Part shown: positions 56,834-64,000 of the stretch, piece after piece | Layout: every line of letters starts with the position of its first letter | How positions within the stretch are numbered: position 1 is the stretch's first letter | From: Streptomyces sp. NBC_01306 | GTDB taxonomy: Bacteria > Actinomycetota > Actinomycetes > Streptomycetales > Streptomycetaceae | Assembly (NCBI RefSeq): GCF_026340465.1 | Contig: NZ_JAPEPC010000001.1 | Coordinates: forward strand, 6,062,501 to 6,126,500 | Direction of reading: 5' to 3' | Length of the DNA stretch: 64,000 nucleotides | Program-made: the position numbers and the translations under genes | Notes under the pieces: model-generated | Seen by the model: only the letters and a program-made list of their open reading frames with translations | What the model was told of the DNA's origin: nothing | Database searches by the model: none

Positions 56834-58561
56834 ATGTCAGGGACGTCCACAGTGGGCAGGCGCCCCGGCGTCGCCGTCGCGGCCGGTGCCAACCGCTGGG
56901 TCGTTCTTGTCGTCCTGTGCGTCAGCCTGCTGCTCGTCGCCCTCGACGCGACCGTCCTGCATGTCGCGGTCCCCTCGCTCACCGAGGACCTGCACCCCGG
57001 TGCCGTCCAGCTGCTCTGGATCGTCGACGCCTATCCGCTGGTCTGCGCCGCACTGCTGATCCTCTTCGGCACGCTCGGCGACCGGGTGGGCCGCCGCCGG
57101 GTCCTGCTGATCGGATACGGGCTGTTCGGCGCGGCCTCGGCCGTCGCGGCCTTCTCCACCGGCCCCGGGATACTCATCGGGGCCCGCGCCCTGCTCGGTG
57201 TCGGCGGCGCGATGATCATGCCCGCGACGCTGTCGATCCTCCGGGCGGTCTTTCCCGACCGCCGTGAACGCGCCGTGGCCATCGGGGTCTGGACCGCGGT
57301 GGCCGCGGTCGGCGCCGCCATCGGCCCCGTCCTCGGCGGATTCCTCGTGGAGCACTTCTGGTGGGGCTCGGTCTTCCTGATCAACCTTCCGCTGATGGCG
57401 GTGCTGCTGCCGCTGTCCCGCTGGGTGCTGCCCGAGTCGCGGGGCGGCTCGGACGGTCCGTGGGACGTGCTGGGCGCGCTGATGGCGGCCGCCGGTGTAC
57501 TCGGCGTGGTCTTCGGTGTGAAGCGCATCGGCGGCGGCGAAGGCGTCATCGGCGCCGAGACGCTCGTGCCACTGCTGGTGGGCGCCGTGCTGCTGGTGCT
57601 CTTCGTCCGGCGGCAGCGGAGCCGGGAGCACCCGCTCATCGACATCCGGATGTTCTCCCGGCCCACCTTCACCACGGCGGTCGGCTGCATCGTCCTGGCC
57701 ATGCTGGCCCTGGTCGGCCTGGAGCTGATCGCCGTCCAGTACCTCCAGCTGGTGCTCGGCCTCAGCCCGCTGGCGACCGGCCTGCGGCTGCTCCCGCTCA
57801 CCTTCGCCGCCATTACCGCCGGGGCGATGGGCTCCGCCGTGCTGCGCCGTGTCGGACCGCGCCGGATGGTCGGCTGCGGGTTCGTACTCACCGCGGTCGC
57901 TGTGCTCTGCCTGGTCGGGATGGGAACCCGCGACAATCCGCTGCTGCTGACCGTCGCCTTCGTGCTGCTCGGCTTCGGGCTCCAGGCCACGCTCTTCGGG
58001 GCGTACGAGTCGATGCTCAGCGAGGCGCCCGCCGACCGGGCGGGCGGCGCGGCGGCGATCGGCGAGACCTCGTACCAGCTGGGCGCCGGTATGGGCATAG
58101 CGCTGCTCGGCAGTGTCATGAACGCGGCCTACGGTCCGTCGCTCCGTTCGGTGCCCGGGGTTCCGGCGCGGGCGAGCCACCAGGCCGCCAACTCACTGGG
58201 CGAGGCGTACCAGGTGGCCGCCCGGCTCGGCGGCCCCGCCGGACGGGCGCTGCGGAGCGCCGCCCGTGACGCCTTCGTCCACGGGCTGCACGTCACCCTG
58301 CTGGTCAGCGCCGGACTGCTGCTGCTCGGCGCGGTCGCCGCACTGCGGCTGCCCCGGGTGATGGAGTGCGCGGCCCTGCCCGGGGAGCGTGAGCACTCCG
58401 GCGGACCGCGGGCGGAACAGACGGAGGCGGAAGGGGGCCGCGCGTCCGTGGGGCAGCCGTCGGACGGGCGGGCCCGGGAGGCCCTGCCGAGGGTGCCCGC
58501 CCCCGCCCTGGCGCGCCCGGTGTCCGCCGATGCGGCCGGGTCTGGACGAGCCGGACACTGA
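56834..58561 (+). CDS. MFS drug exporter, DHA2 (14-TM) type
   Basis: 575 aa. LLVALDATVLHVAVPSL is the DHA2 signature in TM1, with LFGTLGDRVGRRRVLL (motif A) and further TM pairs totalling 14. They use proton motive force to export drugs or metabolites. GGGAGG (56821-56826) lies 7 nt before ATG 56834; ATG 56828 is too close. A hydrophilic C-terminal tail of ~70 residues follows. Substrate unknown. Confidence 0.88.
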   Translation: MSGTSTVGRRPGVAVAAGANRWVVLVVLCVSLLLVALDATVLHVAVPSLTEDLHPGAVQLLWIVDAYPLVCAALLILFGTLGDRVGRRRVLLIGYGLFGAASAVAAFSTGPGILIGARALLGVGGAMIMPATLSILRAVFPDRRERAVAIGVWTAVAAVGAAIGPVLGGFLVEHFWWGSVFLINLPLMAVLLPLSRWVLPESRGGSDGPWDVLGALMAAAGVLGVVFGVKRIGGGEGVIGAETLVPLLVGAVLLVLFVRRQRSREHPLIDIRMFSRPTFTTAVGCIVLAMLALVGLELIAVQYLQLVLGLSPLATGLRLLPLTFAAITAGAMGSAVLRRVGPRRMVGCGFVLTAVAVLCLVGMGTRDNPLLLTVAFVLLGFGLQATLFGAYESMLSEAPADRAGGAAAIGETSYQLGAGMGIALLGSVMNAAYGPSLRSVPGVPARASHQAANSLGEAYQVAARLGGPAGRALRSAARDAFVHGLHVTLLVSAGLLLLGAVAALRLPRVMECAALPGEREHSGGPRAEQTEAEGGRASVGQPSDGRAREALPRVPAPALARPVSADAAGSGRAGH

Positions 58562-58585
58562 GCCGTAACGTCAGCGGCACCCCGT

Positions 58586-58602
58586 AACTAACGCTGCTAG
58601 TT
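58586..58602 (+). promoter_or_regulatory. Short inverted repeat in the acyl-CoA dehydrogenase promoter
   Basis: AACTA-N7-TAGTT, AT-rich, about 45 bp before the dehydrogenase start. A TetR-like operator is possible, but the arms are short. Confidence 0.35.
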
Positions 58603-58639
58603 TTATCCGTTGTCCGCGCGAGCCGCCGGAGGCATCCCC

Positions 58640-59830
58640 ATGTCCGCACCGTCCACGCTGCCGCCCTTCGACCCCGCCGACCCCATCGGCCTGGACGACC
58701 TGCTCGATGACGAGGATCTTGCCATCCGCGGCACCGTCCGCACCTGGGCCGCCGACCGGGTCCTGCCGCACATCGCGGAGTGGTACGAGAAGGGGGAGCT
58801 GCCCGACATCCGTGAGCTGGCCCGCGAACTGGGCTCTCTCGGCGCGCTGGGCATGTCCCTGGAGGGGTACGGCTGCGCGGGCGCCACCGCCGTCCAGTAC
58901 GGCCTCGCCTGCCTGGAGCTGGAGGCCGCCGACTCCGGTATCCGCTCGCTGGTCTCCGTACAGGGATCCCTCGCGATGTACGCGATCCACCGCTTCGGCT
59001 CCCTGGAGCAGAAGCAGCAGTGGCTGCCCGGCATGGCGGCCGGTGAGGTCATCGGCTGCTTCGGCCTCACCGAGCCCGACCACGGCTCGGACCCGGCCGG
59101 AATGCGGACGTACGCGAAGCGGAGCGGCACCGACTGGGTGCTGACCGGCCGCAAGATGTGGATCACCAATGGCTCGGTGGCGGGCGTCGCCGTGGTCTGG
59201 GCGCAGACGGACGACGGCGTGCGCGGATTTGTCGTCCCCACGGACACCGCCGGGTTCTCGGCCCCCGAGATCAAGCACAAGTGGTCGCTGCGCGCCTCGG
59301 TCACCAGCGAGCTCGTCCTCGACGAGGTCCGGCTCCCGGCCGATGCGGTGCTGCCCGGGGTCACCGGGCTCAAGGGCCCGCTGAGCTGTCTGAGCCACGC
59401 CCGGTACGGGATCGTCTGGGGCGCGATGGGCGCCGCCCGCGCCAGTTTCGAGGCCGCGCTCGACTACTCCAGGACACGTGAGCAGTTCGGCAGGCCGATC
59501 GGCGGCTTCCAGCTGACTCAGGCCAAGCTGGCCGACATGGCGGTCGAACTGCACAAGGGCATCCTGCTCGCGCACCACATCGGGCGGCGGATGGACGCCG
59601 GGAGGCTCCGGCCCGAACAGGTCAGCTTCGGAAAGCTCAACAACGTGCGGGAGGCGATCGAGATCTGCCGCACCTCGCGGACGATCCTGGGCGCCAACGG
59701 GATCTCGCTGGAGTACCCGGTGATGCGGCACGCGACCAATCTGGAGTCGGTGCTGACGTACGAGGGCACCGTCGAGATGCACCAGCTGGTGCTGGGCAAG
59801 GCGCTCACCGGTCTCGACGCGTTCCGGTAG
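58640..59830 (+). CDS. Acyl-CoA dehydrogenase (glutaryl-CoA dehydrogenase-like)
   Basis: 396 aa. CFGLTEPDHGSDPAGMRT (FAD region), KMWITNGSVAGVAVVWAQ, and the catalytic Glu in TYEGTVEMHQLVLGKALTG, the position used by glutaryl-CoA dehydrogenases. Oxidises acyl-CoA with FAD as acceptor. GGAGG lies 7 nt before the ATG. Followed by a hairpin terminator. Confidence 0.92.
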   Translation: MSAPSTLPPFDPADPIGLDDLLDDEDLAIRGTVRTWAADRVLPHIAEWYEKGELPDIRELARELGSLGALGMSLEGYGCAGATAVQYGLACLELEAADSGIRSLVSVQGSLAMYAIHRFGSLEQKQQWLPGMAAGEVIGCFGLTEPDHGSDPAGMRTYAKRSGTDWVLTGRKMWITNGSVAGVAVVWAQTDDGVRGFVVPTDTAGFSAPEIKHKWSLRASVTSELVLDEVRLPADAVLPGVTGLKGPLSCLSHARYGIVWGAMGAARASFEAALDYSRTREQFGRPIGGFQLTQAKLADMAVELHKGILLAHHIGRRMDAGRLRPEQVSFGKLNNVREAIEICRTSRTILGANGISLEYPVMRHATNLESVLTYEGTVEMHQLVLGKALTGLDAFR

Positions 59831-59878
59831 ATCCGGACCCGCAGGCCGGGCCGGCCCCGGCACGGTCCCGGTCGCTCC

Positions 59879-59904
59879 GTGCTCCGGGGGTGTCCCCGGA
59901 GCAC
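59879..59904 (+). terminator. Terminator between the dehydrogenase and the SepF-like gene
   Basis: 11-bp perfect stem GTGCTCCGGGG / CCCCGGAGCAC with a GTGT loop, between convergent genes. Confidence 0.75.
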
Positions 59905-59923
59905 CGCCGGGCCCCGTCCCGGC

Positions 59924-60370
59924 TCAGCTCTGGTTGAAGAAGCCGCCCTCGGTGGACCGGCCCGCGGCCTCCCCGCTCACGATCTTCGTGTCGGACGGGG
60001 TCAGCAGGAAGACCCGGTTGGCCACCCGGTCGATCGAGCCGCGCAGCCCGAAGATCAGCCCGGCGGCGAAGTCCACCACACGCTTGGCGTCGGCGGGCTC
60101 CATGGACGTGAGGTTGACGATCACCGGGACACCGTCCCGGAACATCTCGCCGATGGCGCGGGCGTCCCGGAAGCTGTCGGGCGTGATCGTCGCGATCCGG
60201 CGGCTCCTCGCCTGCCCCGCTTCGGCGGCGACCCTGACCCTGGGGTCGGTCACCCATGCCTCGGCCGGGGCCGGGGACTCGGCGCCCTCCGTGTAATCGT
60301 CGTCGTAGTAGCGGTCTTCGTTGTCCTCGACGAGCCCCAGCCAGGCACTCGCCTTGCGTACCGATCCCAT
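59924..60370 (-). CDS. sflA: SepF-like cell-division protein (SflA type)
   Basis: 148 aa. MGSVRKASAWLGLVEDNEDR is the membrane-targeting start. The SepF domain follows: RRIATITPDSFRDARAIGEM, VIVNLTSMEPADAKRVVDFA and RVANRVFLLTP. SepF anchors and bends FtsZ rings. This copy is outside the division/cell-wall cluster and next to the acyl-CoA dehydrogenase, matching the SflA paralogue described in S. coelicolor (from memory). AAAGGAGG precedes the ATG. Confidence 0.82.
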   Translation of the reverse strand: MGSVRKASAWLGLVEDNEDRYYDDDYTEGAESPAPAEAWVTDPRVRVAAEAGQARSRRIATITPDSFRDARAIGEMFRDGVPVIVNLTSMEPADAKRVVDFAAGLIFGLRGSIDRVANRVFLLTPSDTKIVSGEAAGRSTEGGFFNQS

Positions 60371-60666
60371 GGACGCCTCCTTTCGCCGCGGTCCTTCTGC
60401 GTTCCGCACCCCTATCGTCGTCCATGATGTGGATCGTTCGCCAAGTGGATAGTCGGTGTGCAGGGGATTCGTGACGGTACTGGTGCAGAAGTTATGGCGG
60501 TTCGTCAGGTTTCTTCCTACGTACGACTGCTGACAGAATGAAAATAGGATGTCTCCAGCCGTACGGGTGACGGTGGGGTCGTACGGGTGAAAGGGCCGCT
60601 CGCTACGATGCCGGAGGCGCCGTCACACCTCGTCCGGCACCGGTGAAAGAGGCTCGGGGGAGCACT
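60371..60666 (+). other. Divergent intergenic region (296 bp)
   Basis: Promoters of sflA (minus) and the DUF5685 gene (plus). GTG 60643 is in frame upstream of the chosen start but less well placed. No other signal recognised. Confidence 0.4.
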
Positions 60667-61866
60667 GTGTTCGGAATAGTCAGGCCCTGTACGCACCGTC
60701 TCTCCGAGGGCCTGAGGGCGGAGTGGACGGCACATCTGTGCGGGCTCTGTCTCGCGCTGCGCGGCGATCACGGCCAGTTCGCGCGGGTCGCCACCAACTA
60801 CGACGGCCTGATCGTCTCCGTGCTGACGGAGGCTCAGACAGAGCGGTCCGCCGGAAGGCGGCGCACCGCGGGCCCCTGTCCCTTGCGCGGGATGCGCACC
60901 GCGCCCGTCGCGCGCGGTGAGGGCGCCCGGCTCGCGGCAGCCGTATCCCTGGTGCTGGCCTCGGCGAAGATGCGGGACCATGTCGCCGACCGCGACGGTC
61001 TCCTGGCACGTAGGCCGGTCGCCGCGGCCGCCCGCCGCGTCGCCGCCCGCTGGGACCGCGCCGGTGCGCGGACCGGCGCCGATCTCGGGTTCGACACCGC
61101 GCTCCTGGTCGACGCCGTCGACCGGCAGGCCGGGATCGAGGCGCTCGCCGGGCCCGGCACGCCGCTGCTCACCGTCACCGAGCCGACCGAGACCGCCACC
61201 GCCGCTGCCTTCGCGCACACTGCCGTGCTCGCCGGCCGGCCGGGGAACGCGCCGCCGCTCGCCGAGGCCGGCCGGCTCTTCGGGAGGCTGGCCCATCTGC
61301 TGGACGCCGTGGAGGACAGGGAGGCTGACGCCGCGTCGGGTGCCTGGAACCCGCTGGCCGCGACCGGCACCTCCCTCGGCGAGGCCCGCAGGCTGTGCGA
61401 CGACGCCCTGCACGGGATACGGCTCGCGCTGCGGGACGCCGAATTCACGGACGACCGGCTGGCACATGTGCTGCTCGCCCATGAACTCGGGCGCTCGGTG
61501 GACCGGGCGTTCGGCGGGAGCTGTGCCCACCGGACGCCCGGACCGTTCGGCCCGCCGCCGCCGGGGTTCGACCCCGATGGGCCGGAACACGGCGGCCAGG
61601 ACGGCCACGGGCATGACAGCCACGACGGGAACGGCCACCACGGTGGGTCCAAGCGGGGCTTCCTGGCGGGGTGCGCCGTCGCCGTCGGGCTCTGCTGCAC
61701 CTGCCGGGTCTGCTGCTCCTCCGAGTTCGAGGGCCCCTGGTCGGGCCGTAAGCGCGAGGGCTGCTGCAACGACTGCGACTGCAGCGGCTGTGACTGCGGT
61801 GGGTGCGACTGCAGTGGCTGTGACTGTGACGGCTGTGACTGCTGCTGCCCCTGCGACGGCTGCTGA
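60667..61866 (+). CDS. DUF5685 family protein with Cys-rich C-terminal tail
   Basis: 399 aa. The conserved N-terminus FGIVRPCTHRLSEGL, AHLCGLCLALRGDHG and RVATNYDGLIVSVLTEAQ marks the DUF5685 family. The middle is helical. Then comes a His/Gly/Asp stretch (GHGHDSHDGNGHH) and a final ~69 residues holding 22 Cys, mainly as CDC-x-GCDC units (CNDCDCSGCDCGGCDCSGCD). This looks metallothionein-like; metal or Fe-S binding is inference. GGGGGAG precedes the GTG. Function of the family is unknown. Confidence 0.82.
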   Translation: MFGIVRPCTHRLSEGLRAEWTAHLCGLCLALRGDHGQFARVATNYDGLIVSVLTEAQTERSAGRRRTAGPCPLRGMRTAPVARGEGARLAAAVSLVLASAKMRDHVADRDGLLARRPVAAAARRVAARWDRAGARTGADLGFDTALLVDAVDRQAGIEALAGPGTPLLTVTEPTETATAAAFAHTAVLAGRPGNAPPLAEAGRLFGRLAHLLDAVEDREADAASGAWNPLAATGTSLGEARRLCDDALHGIRLALRDAEFTDDRLAHVLLAHELGRSVDRAFGGSCAHRTPGPFGPPPPGFDPDGPEHGGQDGHGHDSHDGNGHHGGSKRGFLAGCAVAVGLCCTCRVCCSSEFEGPWSGRKREGCCNDCDCSGCDCGGCDCSGCDCDGCDCCCPCDGC

Positions 61867-61921
61867 CCCCGGCCAGTCGGTCACCCGGTCAGCAGCGAGA
61901 GTGGTCAGCGGTGTGAGGCGG

Positions 61922-62866
61922 CTACTTGATCTCGGGCGGTGAGATCCGCGACTCCCCGATCCCGGACGGCACGGTGCCCCACTTCTTCAGGATTCGCCGG
62001 TACGTACCGTCCTTGATCAGCTGATTCACCGCGGCCCGGAAGGCAGGCGCCAGTGGCGTCCCCTTTTTGAAGGCGAATCCGACATCGAGACGGTGGAACT
62101 CATTGAGGAACCGCAGCCCCGGCTGCTGTTCGACGGCGAAGCGCAGGCCGTTGATCGTCGACATCACCACATCACTGCGGCCCTGCTGGAGCGAGCCCCA
62201 GAGCGCGGCGGAGTCGGCATACGTCTGGACCCGGTAATCCTTCTTCCCCGCAGCGGCGCACAGCTTCTTGGCCGCATCCAGGGTCGCCTCGAATGTGGTG
62301 CCGGCGCCGGTGGCCACATTCAGCCCGCACAGCTGTGTCAGATCGGTAACCTTGCCCAGTTTGCTGTCCTTGCGTACGGCGAAGCCCTGGCCGTCATTGA
62401 TGTACGTAACGAAGTCGATCACCTTGCGGCGCTCGTCGGTCACGCCGAAATTGCCCACGCCCAGGTCGAATTTGCCGCTGTCGAGTGCGGGCAGAATCGT
62501 CTCGAAACCGGCGGCCTCACGTTTCAGCTTCAGACCGAGCGTCCTCGCGGCGGCGTCCGCGAAGTCGATGTCCTGGCCCACCAGGGTCTTCCCGTCGGGC
62601 AGATAACTGGTGCCGGGCGGGGCACCGCCGACGGCGGTCGCCAGGGTGAGGGTGCCGCCTTTCCGCAGGTCGGCGGGGAGCAGTGCGACGGCCGCCCGGT
62701 CGGGACGTACGTCCGACACCACGTCGCGGGTCGGGAGTGCGGCCGGCTTCGCCACGGCCTTCGAGCCGCCGCCCGTGGTCGCGGGGTCGCCCGATCCACA
62801 GGCCGTCAGGGCCAGTGCGGCCGCGGTGATCAGGGCTGAGGCAGCGACTCTTCGGCTCTTGCTCAT
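61922..62866 (-). CDS. ABC transporter amino-acid substrate-binding lipoprotein
   Basis: 314 aa. Signal peptide MSKSRRVAASALITAAALAL with lipobox LTAC-G. The mature protein is an SBP family 3 fold: VGQDIDFADAAARTLGLKLK, FDLGVGNFGVTDERRKVIDF and a C-terminal KDGTYRRILKKWG. The divergent permease at 63471 is the likely partner. GGAGA lies 9 nt before the ATG. A leader peptide ending in Cys lies upstream, suggesting a cysteine/sulfur link. Confidence 0.9.
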   Translation of the reverse strand: MSKSRRVAASALITAAALALTACGSGDPATTGGGSKAVAKPAALPTRDVVSDVRPDRAAVALLPADLRKGGTLTLATAVGGAPPGTSYLPDGKTLVGQDIDFADAAARTLGLKLKREAAGFETILPALDSGKFDLGVGNFGVTDERRKVIDFVTYINDGQGFAVRKDSKLGKVTDLTQLCGLNVATGAGTTFEATLDAAKKLCAAAGKKDYRVQTYADSAALWGSLQQGRSDVVMSTINGLRFAVEQQPGLRFLNEFHRLDVGFAFKKGTPLAPAFRAAVNQLIKDGTYRRILKKWGTVPSGIGESRISPPEIK

Positions 62867-63470
62867 GACGTCGGATTCTCCAGATGTGCACGGCACGACC
62901 GCCGTTCCGGCCTGGCCCCGGGGATCGCGCATGACGGATTCACGGATACACGGATTCACAGCCGTGACAGGGCAGGAGGGAACGGCGGAAGGGCCACAGG
63001 GAAGGCGGACAGGGGGAATGGCGAGGGGAATGGCGAGGGGAGTGGTGGGGAAAGCGCTGCGCGGGTGAAGGCGTGAGGGATCAGCACGATGCCGTGGCGC
63101 GAGCGCGGGACGAGATCGCGTGAAAGAGGCGGCCCGGAAAGGGCGCAGAAGCAAGAAGGGCGATACGCGGAGGAAACACGCGCAGCGAGAAAGAGCGGGG
63201 GTCAGCTCAACAGGAAGAGGACCACACTCGACCGAAGTCGATGTGGGAGCGGGTGACCAGCCACTGCTGCGGATGCATGGCCCAAGTGGAACAGGCATCC
63301 GTTACCCCGTCAACTGCCGCCGGACGTAACGCCCACAGTATGGACAGCCTTGACAGCGTACGGAACCAGCGCCGTAATCTCGGCAGCGGACCGTGCTGAG
63401 GGGCTCGGTCCGCTGCTGCACCGCGTGAAGGCATCACCGTGTTCGATCTCTGCATCCACGGAGCCTTCTC
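62867..63470 (+). other. Divergent regulatory region (604 bp) of the ABC importer
   Basis: Between the binding-protein gene (minus) and the permease (plus). Contains the leader peptide at 63207-63278 (minus). The 340 bp between leader and binding-protein start holds repeated GGGGAATGGCGAGG words (63013-63042) and no gene. Confidence 0.5.
63207..63278 (-). promoter_or_regulatory. Cysteine-type regulatory leader peptide (23 aa)
   Basis: Starts MHPQQW, has the core TRSHIDFGRV and ends SSSC before TGA. It resembles actinobacterial leader peptides with an R-x-H-I/V-D motif and terminal Cys codons that precede sulfur genes (from memory). Ribosome stalling at the Cys codon under low Cys-tRNA would control the downstream binding-protein gene on the same strand. 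Confidence 0.65.
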
Positions 63471-64000
63471 ATGTCCGCGTCGTCAGACACCCTTCCCCAG
63501 CTCTCCCAGGCACCGCCCGCGGACGACGGCCCGGTGCCGCGCATCGTGCCGGTCCGCCGCACCGGCCAGTGGGCGGCGGCCGCCGTGGTGCTGGTACTGC
63601 TCGCCGGCGCCGTCACCTCCGTCGTCCGCAACGAGGCCTTCCAGTGGGGTGTGGTCGCCGACTACTTCGCCACCACCGCCGTGCTGCGCGGTCTCGGCCT
63701 GACCCTCTGGCTCACCGCCGCCGTCATGGTGCTCGGCTTCGCCCTCGGCACCCTGCTCGCCGTGGCGCGGATGTCCGCCAACCCCGTGCTGCGCGCGGTC
63801 GCCTGGGGATACATCTGGCTCTTCCGGTCGACGCCGATCCTGGTGCAGCTGCTGTTCTGGTTCAACATCGGAGCGCTCTACCCGCGGATTCTGGGCGTCA
63901 GGACCGTCGACCTCCTCGGCCCGGTCACCGTCGCCATCGTCGGGCTGACCCTGCACGAGGCGGCGTACGCGGCCGAGGTCGTACGCGGCGGCATCCTCTC
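63471..64000 (+). CDS. Amino-acid ABC transporter permease (partial, runs off the window)
   Basis: ATG 63471 gives MSASSDTLPQLSQAPPADDG and the frame stays open for 176 codons to the end. TM segments and the HisM-type motifs LRGLGLTLWLTAAVMVLGFA and FRSTPILVQLLFWFNIGALY are visible, and the EAA loop starts at LTLHEAAYAAEVVRGG. Pairs with the binding protein at 61922. The 3' part is outside the window. Confidence 0.88.
   Translation, partial: MSASSDTLPQLSQAPPADDGPVPRIVPVRRTGQWAAAAVVLVLLAGAVTSVVRNEAFQWGVVADYFATTAVLRGLGLTLWLTAAVMVLGFALGTLLAVARMSANPVLRAVAWGYIWLFRSTPILVQLLFWFNIGALYPRILGVRTVDLLGPVTVAIVGLTLHEAAYAAEVVRGGIL

Overview
The window looks like a chromosomal segment of a Streptomyces (high-GC actinomycete). 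GC content is very high, third codon positions are almost all G or C, and GTG starts and GTGA/ATGA overlaps are frequent. The gene neighbourhoods (recN/nadK/tlyA, scpA/scpB/ParA, cmk/der, a second SepF-like gene) are typical of the genus. These identifications come from reading motifs and gene order; no database search was run.

Layout. 1-2.9 kb: the 3' part of an rRNA operon (partial 23S, complete 5S, strong terminator), followed by a TPR protein with a very long RGG/RDD low-complexity head. 5-19 kb: core genes. These are a DUF1015 protein, a HAD phosphatase, an iron-box-controlled siderophore ABC transporter (two permeases and an ATPase, no binding protein), an SCP2 protein, the tlyA-nadK-recN group, a MraY/WecA-like membrane protein with a glycosyltransferase, and a PucR regulator. 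19-30.5 kb: an accessory region with a GntR regulator, an SCO6745-type protein, remnants of at least four transposases, one apparently intact IS630-family element inserted in an aldo/keto reductase gene, an APH(6)-type kinase, and four small exported proteins divergent from a large HTH/NB-ARC/TPR protein. 30.5-50.3 kb: core genes again, with GH15, pyrG, a Nudix hydrolase, a second NB-ARC/TPR protein, ald, ParA-scpA-scpB-rluB, nrtR with an ADP-ribosylglycohydrolase, and aroH-tyrA-cmk-plsC-der. 50.3-64 kb: Streptomyces-type hypotheticals, an Rpf-LysM protein, a glycosyltransferase pair, an I78 inhibitor, PAP2, a 14-TM MFS exporter, an acyl-CoA dehydrogenase, a SepF-like protein, a cysteine-tailed DUF5685 protein, and the start of an amino-acid ABC importer with a cysteine-type leader peptide.

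Main points. (1) An aldo/keto reductase gene is split after its sixth codon by an IS630-family element. The TA target duplication is visible, the host frame can be rejoined exactly, and the transposase stop codon is made from the target TA plus the next host base. (2) Four consecutive small secreted Cys-containing proteins lie head-to-head with an HTH-NB-ARC-TPR protein in the IS-rich region; this is the best candidate for an undescribed system. (3) The DUF5685 protein ends in about 69 residues containing 22 cysteines. (4) A 23-codon leader peptide ending in Cys precedes the ABC binding-protein gene, suggesting cysteine-responsive control. (5) The nrtR/ADP-ribosylglycohydrolase pair has a near-perfect 25-bp palindromic operator candidate.
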